Positions 1 through 5,109 of a stretch of DNA of 5,109 nucleotides are shown in pieces. A model generated the notes under the pieces. It saw only the letters and a list, made by a program, of their open reading frames with translations, did no database searches and was not told the origin of the DNA. Position 1 is the stretch's first letter, and every line of letters starts with the position of its first letter. Position numbers and translations under genes: made by a program. This DNA comes from Methanocorpusculum sp. Its GTDB lineage: Archaea > Halobacteriota > Methanomicrobia > Methanomicrobiales > Methanocorpusculaceae. The DNA lies in assembly GCA_029987025.1 (NCBI GenBank), contig DALTWQ010000082.1, positions 1 to 5,109 on the forward strand, in the 5' to 3' direction.

Positions 1-1095
1 TTCCTGGATATTTACCAGAGAATGGTTGCAGCAAATCTTATCCGCGAGATTGCGGCCGAGCATCCGGTTGTGATGGTCGAACACGATATTGCAATTCTCG
101 ACATGGTCGCTGAAACTGTTCACTTAGGCTACGGAAAACCTGCCGCGTTCGGTATTATCACCCGACCGAAGGGTGTCAGAAACGGTGTGAATCAGTATCT
201 GTCCGGTTTCATTGATGAGGAAAACGTGAGAATCCGCGATTATCCGGTTGTGTTTGAGACCCGCGGCCATGAAAGCAATGTGGAGCGCGAGACGCTGATG
301 GAAATTCCCAAAATGGAAAAGACGTTCCCGGGCTTTACGCTGCATGTTTCAGGCGGCAGAGTCAGACGCGGCGAGGTGCTCGGTATTGTGGGTGCTAACG
401 GTATCGGAAAGTCCACGTTTGCAAAGCTTCTCGCAGGTGTTGAAAAGCCGGACAGCGGCGAGGCGTTTGATACGGTTACGGTGTCATATAAGCCGCAGTA
501 TGTAACGCCTGATGAGAACTCGGCAGATACGGTCGAGTTTGTTCTTCGCCAGGCAACAAAGCGGTTTGATACGTCGTATTATCAGCATGAGATTATTGAG
601 CCGCTCGGTCTTGATAAGCTTCTTCAGGCCGAGGTCAGAAATTTATCCGGCGGCGAACTGCAGCGCGTGGCAATTGCTCTGTGTCTTTCCCGCGATGCCG
701 AGCTCTATATTCTTGATGAGCCGAGCGCTCACCTTGATGTCGAGCAGCGGCTTGTTGCAGCGAAGGTCATTAAGCGTGCAGCAGAAGAAAAGGAGGCAGG
801 CATTATGGTTATCGACCATGATATGTACACCATCGATATGCTTTCCGAGCGTCTGCTGGTCTTCGACGGTGTTCCGGGCAGGGAAGGTTCTGCGTTAGGT
901 CCGTTTGAGATGAAGGACGGCATGAATCTGTTCCTGGCGAACTTAGGTATTACGTTCCGCCGCGATAAGACGGGACGGCCGAGAATCAATAAGCCGGATT
1001 CGTATCTCGACCGCGAGCAGAAGGCGGCAGGCGAGTATTACTACTATAACGCGAAGGAAAACGAGCTCGCCAAAAAAGGCGCAGAAGAAGAGTGA
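1..1095 (+). CDS. ABCE1/RLI-family ribosome-recycling ATPase, 5'-truncated by window edge
   Basis: This is the C-terminal part of the twin-ABC, iron-sulfur ATPase that splits archaeal ribosomes after termination, working with aRF1 or Pelota. The frame is open from base 1; the ATG at 22 is internal, because the upstream residues (FLDIYQR) already match the family. About 364 residues are present; the family is usually near 590, so the FeS domain and most of the first nucleotide-binding domain are missing. Numbering from the ATG at 22, the first domain ends with its switch histidine (VEHD, H21) and is followed by the hinge (PAAFGIITRPKGVR, NQYLSGF, ENVRIR). The second domain is complete: Walker A GANGIGKST (124-132), signature LSGGE (208-212), Walker B ending in DE (232-233) within DEPSAHLD, and switch histidine H266 in IDHD. 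The end (FRRD, GRPRINK, LDREQK) is typical of RLI. Walker A has Ser where many family members have Thr, which should still work. Family assignment is very secure. Confidence 0.96.
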   Translation, partial: FLDIYQRMVAANLIREIAAEHPVVMVEHDIAILDMVAETVHLGYGKPAAFGIITRPKGVRNGVNQYLSGFIDEENVRIRDYPVVFETRGHESNVERETLMEIPKMEKTFPGFTLHVSGGRVRRGEVLGIVGANGIGKSTFAKLLAGVEKPDSGEAFDTVTVSYKPQYVTPDENSADTVEFVLRQATKRFDTSYYQHEIIEPLGLDKLLQAEVRNLSGGELQRVAIALCLSRDAELYILDEPSAHLDVEQRLVAAKVIKRAAEEKEAGIMVIDHDMYTIDMLSERLLVFDGVPGREGSALGPFEMKDGMNLFLANLGITFRRDKTGRPRINKPDSYLDREQKAAGEYYYYNAKENELAKKGAEEE

Positions 1096-1101
1096 GGGTG
1101 C

Positions 1102-1124
1102 TCTTTTTCGGGATTATTTTTTTT
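1102..1124 (+). terminator. T-run terminator after the ABCE1 gene
   Basis: Seven bases after the stop codon lies a T5 run (1104-1108), followed by T8 (1117-1124). Archaeal RNA polymerase commonly terminates at T-runs without a GC-rich hairpin, and none is seen here. The position directly behind the gene and facing a convergent gene supports the call. Confidence 0.6.
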
Positions 1125-1189
1125 ACTGTCAGATTATGGTAATGAAAGCAGAGTGGACAGATTCATCTATGCTTCTGATTTGAATAATT

Positions 1190-1212
1190 CTAAAAACAAA
1201 ACTCAAAAAAAA
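1190..1212 (-). terminator. T-run terminator after serS
   Basis: On the minus strand the serS stop (1216-1218) is followed three bases later by T8 (complement of A8 at 1205-1212) and then by a second T-rich stretch (complement of 1192-1200). This is an archaeal T-run terminator facing that of the ABCE1 gene. The roughly 65 bases between the two show no other clear signal. Confidence 0.6.
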
Positions 1213-1215
1213 GAT

Positions 1216-2493
1216 TTAGAGGTATTCTATTCCGCCCATGTACGGCTGAAGAACCTTCGGAACCTCGACTCTGCCGTCTTCGGTCTGGTAGTTTTCAAGA
1301 ATACAGCGAAGGGCACGGGATGTTGCAACTGCGGTTGAGTTTAACGTATGCAGCCACTGTTTTGATTCGAAGTCGTGAGCATCACGGACACGGATATTTA
1401 ATCTGCAGGCCTGGTATGCGGTACAGTTCGAACAGGAAACAACCTCGCGGTACTCTTTGTCACGCGGCATCCATGCCTCAATATCATACTTCTTTGCGGC
1501 AACGGTTCCGATATCTCCGGTACAGATGTTTACCACATGGTACGGAAGGCCTAACTTGGTAAAGATTTCCTCTGCGTTTGCCAGGAGTTCTTCGTGGAAC
1601 TTCCAGGAGTCTTCGGGCATACAGTAGATGAACTGCTCAATCTTTGTAAACTGGTGGACACGGAAAAGACCGCGGGAGTCCAGACCGTGGGCGCCGATTT
1701 CGCGGCGGAAACACGGAGAAATACCGACCATCTTTAACGGGAGGTCTTTTTCCTCGAAGATTTCATCCTGATACATGGCAGCCATCGGGTGTTCCGCGGT
1801 TGCAATCAGGTAGGCGTCGTCATCCTCGATTTTGTACATGACTTTTTCAAAGTCGCCTAAATCGGTAACCTCTTCGTAGGATTTGCGGTTAATCATGTAC
1901 GGCGGAATAACCGGGGTGTATCCTTTTGCGATGATGGTATCTAATGCAAAGCGCTGGAGTGCCAGGTCAAGCATTGCAAGGTTTCCTTTTAAGAAGTAGA
2001 ATCCTGCGCCTGAGATTTTTGTGGCGCGTTCGAAATCAGCCCAGCCGTTTTCTGCGGCGATTTCTCCGTGGTTTTTCAGTTCGAAGGAGAACTCTTTCGG
2101 AGTTCCGACAGTTTTTACCACAACATTTTCCGTGTCGTCTTTTCCGTACGGAACACTTTCATGGAGGATATTGGGAAGGCGCATTAAGTAATAGCGGGTT
2201 TTTTCTGCCGCTTCAACCATGGCGTCATCGTTTTTCTTAATCTCTGCCGGAAGAGCCTTTGCCTCTGCAAAAAGCGGCTGCGGGTCTTTTCCTTCCTTTT
2301 TGGCAGCGTTGATTTCTTTTGCTATCTGGTTTCTTCTGGCGCGAAGTTCGTTGTTTTTCGCTTCAAGTTCACGTTTCTGTTTATCAAGAGCTAAGACTTC
2401 GTCAACCCAGGCAAGCTTTTCTGCGTCCTGACGTTTCTCTAAATCTGCACGGACAATTTCCGGATGCGCTCTTACAAGTTTGATATCGAGCAT
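1216..2493 (-). CDS. serS: Seryl-tRNA synthetase, common (type 1) form
   Basis: This cytoplasmic class II synthetase charges tRNA-Ser (and tRNA-Sec where present) with serine via seryl-adenylate. The 425-residue length fits the family. Residues 1-110 form the N-terminal tRNA-binding arm, with a charged helical pair at about 30-65 and 73-105 typical of its long antiparallel coiled coil. The catalytic core follows: motif 1 region around 180-203 (ending PVIPPYMINR), the serine-binding TAE at 232-234, motif 2 FRRE at 262-265, and motif 3 around 384-401 with R393 (TSRAL then ILEN). The dense N-terminal arm and standard motifs make it the common SerRS, not the zinc-dependent SerS2 of some methanogens. 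The start at 2493 opens with MLDIKLVR, the usual SerRS N-terminus. No strong Shine-Dalgarno sequence lies close; GGTGA sits 21 bases upstream of the ATG. It diverges from the AAA gene and converges on the ABCE1 gene. No defect is seen. Confidence 0.97.
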   Translation of the reverse strand: MLDIKLVRAHPEIVRADLEKRQDAEKLAWVDEVLALDKQKRELEAKNNELRARRNQIAKEINAAKKEGKDPQPLFAEAKALPAEIKKNDDAMVEAAEKTRYYLMRLPNILHESVPYGKDDTENVVVKTVGTPKEFSFELKNHGEIAAENGWADFERATKISGAGFYFLKGNLAMLDLALQRFALDTIIAKGYTPVIPPYMINRKSYEEVTDLGDFEKVMYKIEDDDAYLIATAEHPMAAMYQDEIFEEKDLPLKMVGISPCFRREIGAHGLDSRGLFRVHQFTKIEQFIYCMPEDSWKFHEELLANAEEIFTKLGLPYHVVNICTGDIGTVAAKKYDIEAWMPRDKEYREVVSCSNCTAYQACRLNIRVRDAHDFESKQWLHTLNSTAVATSRALRCILENYQTEDGRVEVPKVLQPYMGGIEYL

Positions 2494-2549
2494 AATTGTG
2501 GTATATATTTGATTTCACCATTGAAGAGGGTTTCTGATTGGAGCGGGAA

Positions 2550-2559
2550 TATTTAAATA
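2550..2559. promoter_or_regulatory. Overlapping bidirectional TATA boxes for serS and the AAA gene
   Basis: TTTAAATA occurs on the plus strand at 2552-2559 and, overlapping it, on the minus strand (complement of 2550-2557). Both match the archaeal TATA consensus TTTAWATA exactly. With the usual spacing of about 25 bases, transcription would start near 2530 leftward, giving serS a leader of roughly 35 bases. Rightward it would start near 2580, giving the AAA gene a leader of roughly 85-90 bases. The start-site positions are inferred, and only one direction may be used. Confidence 0.6.
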
Positions 2560-2569
2560 CACACCACCA

Positions 2570-2615
2570 TTCTATTGCATTTTTTTGTGTCCTGACACAA
2601 AAATTTGCAATAGAA
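2570..2615. repeat. 22-bp imperfect palindrome in the divergent promoter region
   Basis: Arms 2570-2591 and 2594-2615 are reverse complements at 20 of 22 positions, with a two-base CT loop. The mismatches are two adjacent T-T oppositions at 2580-2581. The outer segment is TTCTATTGCA / TGCAATAGAA and the inner one GTGTC / GACAC. It lies just downstream of the plus-strand TATA box, over the inferred start site of the AAA gene. It could be an operator for a dimeric regulator, or a leader hairpin; the T7 in the left arm could also allow early termination. Which of these is right cannot be decided from sequence. Confidence 0.7.
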
Positions 2616-2667
2616 GTGACATACACCCTTACAGCACTAACAGAAAACTTATCCCCGCGCCCGACAA

Positions 2668-3960
2668 ATGTATAAAGACATTATGGCAGCAGCATCTATC
2701 GACCCCAATCTCTTAAAACTTGCAGAGATCGTCCTCACTGCAGATACCGTCAACACAAACTATGCCTTAACCGTCAATGATATTCCGCCGGAGTTCCGTG
2801 CAGTATTCTGTACAGAGTCCCCGGGCGTTATTGCACGGCCGGTTACCATAAAGGAAGGTGTCTTAAAAGCAAACTTCCCGGAGATGAATCCGCGGGAACT
2901 TTTAAAGCACCCGAAAAACATCTATCTTGAGTGCAATGATTTAGGTCAGTTCTCTCTTACTGCGTCTCTTCCGGCGGCAAAATGGCTGCTGAAAAACGCA
3001 GGCGCGGAAGATATTCTGAAAAATCCCGCCTTATCCCTTGTACTCGAAACCGCGGGAGAGAAGTCTGTGTCCTACGCAAAAGCAAAAGAACAGATTCCGC
3101 TCTTTGAAGATACTGCTGATGCCCTGAAAGGAAAACTCGATGCAGCTGCCGCATCCGAGGAGATGAAAGGGGCCCTTGAACTGGTTACATCCTATGCTCC
3201 CGATGAGATTGAGTTCTCGTTAAATGATTTAGTCTATACCGGAGAACAGCTCGCTGTCGTAGATAAGGTCAGAACCGCACTGGAGAACCATGATTTCTTA
3301 AAGCTTCACCGTATCTATGATGTGGGTAAAATCATGCTTGTCGGAAAGCCGGGTACCGGTAAGACTTCGTTTGCCCTTGCACTTTCAAAGAAGCTGCACA
3401 TGCCGGTCCTGGAGGTCAGACTTTCGATGATTACCTCACAGTATTTAGGTGAGACTTCGAAGAATATCGACCGCATCTTTGAGCTTGCGAAAAAGATTGC
3501 ACCCTGTATTCTGTTCATCGATGAGTTCGACTACATCGCAAAGACCCGTATTTCTGATGACAACGGTACGATGAAGCGTGCAGTAAATACGCTTTTAAAG
3601 TCCCTCGACCACGTGAATCTGATTAGAAACCGCGTGCTGTTCATCGGGGCAACCAACTTTGCAGAAACGCTGGATGAAGCAGTCTGGCGCCGCTTCGACG
3701 AGGTCGTTAAGTTCGAGATGCCGGATGCAAAGATGCGCGAGGAGATTTTACAGCATGTGGCTTCAGATATCCCCTGCGCCCAGAAGTTTAAAGAGATTGC
3801 AAAAATCACCGAAGGATTTTCCGGCGCGGATTTACGCATGATGCTTACCGAGGCGATTGTGTCAGCTCTTCTCGACGGAAGAAAGGAGCTTTCAAAATCA
3901 GACATTGATGCAGGAATTGCTCTTGTGAAGCGCCGGACTGCTGTCAGAAGCGGAGAATAA
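2668..3960 (+). CDS. Single-domain classical AAA ATPase with unrecognised N-terminal domain
   Basis: A 430-residue ATPase of the classical AAA clade (the group of Cdc48, PAN, FtsH and katanin), which form ring hexamers that remodel or thread proteins. Seen motifs: Walker A GKPGTGKT (226-233), pore-loop-like YLG (259-261) before GETSKNI, Walker B FIDEFD with D285 and E286, sensor-1 N330 in GATN, arginine fingers R341 and R342 in WRRFDE, and lid motif GFSGADLR (383-390). Residues 1 to about 185 match no domain I recognise and probably bind substrate or partner. It has one ATPase domain (unlike Cdc48), no HExxH protease or membrane segment (unlike FtsH), and no C-terminal HbYX motif or N-terminal coiled coil (unlike PAN). 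The start is ATG 2668; ATG 2683 is in frame and possible, and neither has a good Shine-Dalgarno sequence. The gene is coupled to the downstream phosphodiesterase. The AAA assignment is certain; the role is unknown. Confidence 0.93.
   Translation: MYKDIMAAASIDPNLLKLAEIVLTADTVNTNYALTVNDIPPEFRAVFCTESPGVIARPVTIKEGVLKANFPEMNPRELLKHPKNIYLECNDLGQFSLTASLPAAKWLLKNAGAEDILKNPALSLVLETAGEKSVSYAKAKEQIPLFEDTADALKGKLDAAAASEEMKGALELVTSYAPDEIEFSLNDLVYTGEQLAVVDKVRTALENHDFLKLHRIYDVGKIMLVGKPGTGKTSFALALSKKLHMPVLEVRLSMITSQYLGETSKNIDRIFELAKKIAPCILFIDEFDYIAKTRISDDNGTMKRAVNTLLKSLDHVNLIRNRVLFIGATNFAETLDEAVWRRFDEVVKFEMPDAKMREEILQHVASDIPCAQKFKEIAKITEGFSGADLRMMLTEAIVSALLDGRKELSKSDIDAGIALVKRRTAVRSGE
3952..3955 (+). promoter_or_regulatory. 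Ribosome binding site for the coupled phosphodiesterase gene
   Basis: GGAG lies four bases before the ATG at 3960, inside the last codons of the AAA gene. Together with the TAATG stop-start overlap it supports this start and suggests translational coupling of the two genes. The spacing is a little short for a strong site. Confidence 0.5.
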
Positions 3961-4682
3961 TGCGGATTACTGTTCTTGGTACAGGCGATACGGTAGGAAC
4001 CCCTAAGGTTGGGTGTACATGTTCTGTCTGTGCTGAAGCGCAAAAACGCGGGATTCAGCGCCTCCGGACATCGATTCTTGTTTCGCACAACGGCAAAAAT
4101 CTGCTTATAGATACGTCGCCTGATTTGCGTCAGCAGCTGCTTTCAGCAGGGTCGCCGCATATTGATGCAATCATCTGGACGCACGGTCATTATGACCATA
4201 TTATGGGGTTTCCGGATTTTTACCGGGTTCAGCGCGAGACGCTGCAGGTTTACGGAGCGCCGGAGGTTCTGGAGTACTGCGGCAGTATTTTTTCATTTAT
4301 CAAACATGATGAGATTTCTCTTGAGCCGTACAGGGCAGCAGATATCTGCGGCATGTCGGTTACGATTTTCCCGGTCGAACATGACGGGACGCCTACGTTC
4401 GGCATGAGAATCGAGGCGGGCGGCAAAGTATTTGCCTATTCCTGTGATACGCGGGCAGATATTGCAGATCCTTCGCTTGAACTGATGCGGGATGCAGATT
4501 TATTGCTTCTCGACGGTATTTTTCCGCCGGATGTGCATATCAAAAAACACATGAACACGGCAGAGGCTGAACGGCTCGGTGCAGAGCTGAATGCAAAAGA
4601 GTTTTTCTGCGTACACATGAGCCATAAGATTCCGTTGGATTACCGGTACGCGGCGCATGATATGCAGTCGTGGGAGTTATAG
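3960..4682 (+). CDS. PhnP-like metallo-beta-lactamase-fold phosphodiesterase
   Basis: A 240-residue soluble metallohydrolase. The dinuclear metal site is visible as H75, H77, D79 and H80 (THGHYDH), H141 (PVEHD), D163 (SCDTRAD) and a late histidine, H219 or H222 (VHMSH). The N-terminus has a compact cysteine cluster, C19, C21 and C24 (GCTCSVC), as in PhnP, where a structural zinc is bound by such cysteines plus a histidine. LIDTSPDLR (49-57) is also typical of this branch. E. coli PhnP opens 5-phosphoribosyl 1,2-cyclic phosphate in the phosphonate C-P lyase pathway. No other phn gene is in view, so the substrate here may be another cyclic phosphodiester; related tRNase Z and PqqB proteins are less likely because of the cysteine cluster and length. 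The start overlaps the AAA stop by one base, so both are probably made from one mRNA. All expected metal ligands are present. Confidence 0.9.
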   Translation: MRITVLGTGDTVGTPKVGCTCSVCAEAQKRGIQRLRTSILVSHNGKNLLIDTSPDLRQQLLSAGSPHIDAIIWTHGHYDHIMGFPDFYRVQRETLQVYGAPEVLEYCGSIFSFIKHDEISLEPYRAADICGMSVTIFPVEHDGTPTFGMRIEAGGKVFAYSCDTRADIADPSLELMRDADLLLLDGIFPPDVHIKKHMNTAEAERLGAELNAKEFFCVHMSHKIPLDYRYAAHDMQSWEL

Positions 4683-4686
4683 ACTG

Positions 4687-4703
4687 TTTTTTTCAAAAAA
4701 AAA
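4687..4703 (+). terminator. T-run terminator after the AAA/phosphodiesterase pair
   Basis: T7 (4687-4693), one C, then A9 (4695-4703) begin four bases after the stop codon. The T-run suits archaeal termination of the rightward operon. Because T7 and A9 are complementary, the site could equally act on leftward transcripts coming from the repeat region. Confidence 0.6.
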
Positions 4704-4765
4704 TATGCAACTCTGGTCTTGAAGAGAAGTAAGTTAATCATATCATATTATAGGCTATCCCCAGA

Positions 4766-4843
4766 CACGGATTACACGGGTCGCATGCCCTTCGGTCATG
4801 CTTTAGCTTCGAGCCTAAAGGCTCTCGCAGATTACACACGGAT
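4766..4843 (+). repeat. Hairpin module A between two CACGGAT heptamers
   Basis: CACGGAT at 4766-4772 and again at 4837-4843 enclose two hairpins. The first (4783-4801) pairs GCATG with CATGC, and inside it CC with GG, around a TTC loop with one C-T mismatch. The second (4811-4824) is a perfect GAGCC / GGCTC stem with a TAAA loop, and can extend outward past a bulge. The bases next to the heptamers are alike, TACACGGG after the first and ATTACA before the second. The organisation resembles module B but the hairpin sequences differ. Confidence 0.65.
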
Positions 4844-4888
4844 GCGGCCTTCGGCCGCGGCTCGCGCAATGCGCAAGCCATCACGGAT
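4834..4888 (+). repeat. Left arm of 55-bp inverted repeat; twin-hairpin module B
   Basis: This arm is the reverse complement of 5055-5109 at 54 of 55 positions; the one difference is A4875 against C5068. Inside it, two hairpins abut with no spacer: GCGGCC / GGCCGC around TTC (4844-4858), then GGCTCGCGC / GCGCAAGCC around AAT (4859-4879), whose stem carries a C-A mismatch caused by that same base. CACGGAT heptamers flank the pair at 4837-4843 and 4882-4888 in the same orientation, giving a defined 52-base unit. Confidence 0.88.
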
Positions 4889-4915
4889 AGAAAAAAATCT
4901 GATTATTGTGTATAT

Positions 4916-4989
4916 TTGTCAATTTATGGAGAATCAACAAATCATCTCATCGCCTTGTTGGGGTGTGTTTCTCCAAATCTAATCGACAA
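4916..4989. repeat. Nested fold-back in the core between the inverted arms
   Basis: Three complementary segments nest: TTGTC (4916-4920) with GACAA (4985-4989), GGAGAA (4928-4933) with TTCTCC (4969-4974), and CAACAA (4935-4940) with TTGTTG (4955-4960) around a 14-base loop. The strands between the stems differ in length, so it is an imperfect fold. It may be the worn centre of a larger palindrome or a structured RNA; short stems in AT-rich DNA can also arise by chance. Confidence 0.4.
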
Positions 4990-5054
4990 TCAAGAGGATT
5001 TGAAATAACCATACTCATGAAAAAAAAGCAGAGAGTTATTGATTATTCTTTTTC

Positions 5055-5109
5055 ATCCGTGATGGCTCGCGCATTGCGCGAGCCGCGGCCGAAGGCCGCA
5101 TCCGTGTGT
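5055..5109 (-). repeat. Right arm of 55-bp inverted repeat, probably continuing past the window
   Basis: This is the inverted copy of the 4834-4888 arm. Heptamers ATCCGTG at 5055-5061 and 5100-5106 enclose a perfect 9-bp hairpin (GGCTCGCGC / GCGCGAGCC, loop ATT, 5064-5084) abutting GCGGCC / GGCCGC around GAA (5085-5099). Here both stems are perfect, so this copy may be the less altered one. The match to the left arm is still running at the last base of the window, so the true boundary is unknown. Confidence 0.88.

Larger units (their letters stand above)
4683..5109. other. Gene-free region made of structured repeats
   Basis: No credible gene is seen in these 427 bases. The order is: terminator; a 60-base AT-rich stretch without clear signal (one TATA-like tract, CATATTATA at 4744-4752, has no gene behind it); a CACGGAT-bounded hairpin module; the left arm of a long inverted repeat; an AT-rich core with a nested fold-back; and the right arm, which reaches the window end. 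The open frame at 4719-4982 runs through the hairpins and has no family likeness, so it is not called. Confidence 0.75.

Noticed and set aside
512..898. 128-codon plus-strand frame inside the ABCE1 gene
   Set aside because: It overlaps the complete second ATPase domain in another frame, and the motifs are all in the ABCE1 frame.
3531..4088. 185-codon minus-strand open frame across the AAA/phosphodiesterase junction
   Set aside because: Antisense shadow of two well-supported genes; its translation shows no domain.
3960..4682. Phosphonate C-P lyase pathway from the PhnP-like gene
   Set aside because: Only a PhnP-like hydrolase is present, without other phn genes in the window, so a phosphonate pathway cannot be claimed.
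4719..4982. 87-codon plus-strand open frame downstream of the phosphodiesterase gene
   Set aside because: It reads straight through the hairpin modules and the AT-rich core, has no recognisable domain, and lacks a convincing ribosome binding site; its open length follows from the GC-rich repeats.
4947..5018. 23-codon minus-strand mini-ORF in the repeat core
   Set aside because: Too short to separate from chance, with no ribosome binding site or family likeness.
5017..5109. Frame starting MKKKQRVIDYSF and open to the window end
   Set aside because: After about 13 codons it is only a translation of the inverted-repeat arm, and the nearest purine-rich stretch (GAGGA near 4994) is too far from the ATG. 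It could be revisited if sequence to the right shows a long continuation.
4766..5109. CRISPR-like array suggested by the repeated heptamer
   Set aside because: The spacing is irregular, the orientation inverts, and the intervening sequences are hairpins, not unique spacers; no cas gene is present.

Overview
The window reads as a piece of a methanogen-type euryarchaeal chromosome. The evidence is an ABCE1/RLI ribosome-recycling ATPase (found in archaea and eukaryotes, not bacteria), archaeal TATA boxes (TTTAAATA) between divergent genes, T-run terminators without GC hairpins, and intergenic DNA more AT-rich than the genes. Protein style and base composition suggest Methanomicrobiales, perhaps a Methanocorpusculum-like organism; that is a guess from memory, not a search result.

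Layout. 1-1095 (+): the C-terminal part of ABCE1/RLI, whose N-terminus lies off the left edge. 1096-1215: a short convergent gap with facing T-run terminators. 1216-2493 (-): complete seryl-tRNA synthetase of the common type. 2494-2667: a divergent promoter region with one overlapping TTTAAATA box reading both ways, and an imperfect 22-bp palindrome on the side of the rightward gene. 2668-3960 (+): a single-domain classical AAA ATPase with an unrecognised N-terminal domain. 3960-4682 (+): a PhnP-like metallo-beta-lactamase-fold phosphodiesterase whose start overlaps the ATPase stop (TAATG), so the two form a coupled pair. 4683-5109: no credible gene, but very structured DNA.

The first two genes are translation housekeeping (ribosome recycling and serine charging). 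The AAA/phosphodiesterase pair has no function that the sequence alone can fix.

The most unusual part is the right end. It holds hairpin pairs separated by a recurring CACGGAT heptamer. One complete unit (CACGGAT, 15-nt hairpin, 21-nt hairpin, AT, CACGGAT) is present at 4837-4888 and again inverted at 5055-5106. Together they form a 55-bp inverted repeat matching at 54 positions around a 166-bp AT-rich core, which has its own nested fold-back. This looks like a palindromic intergenic repeat or MITE-like element, cut by the window edge. I see no CRISPR array, tRNA, rRNA, transposase gene or recognisable defence system.
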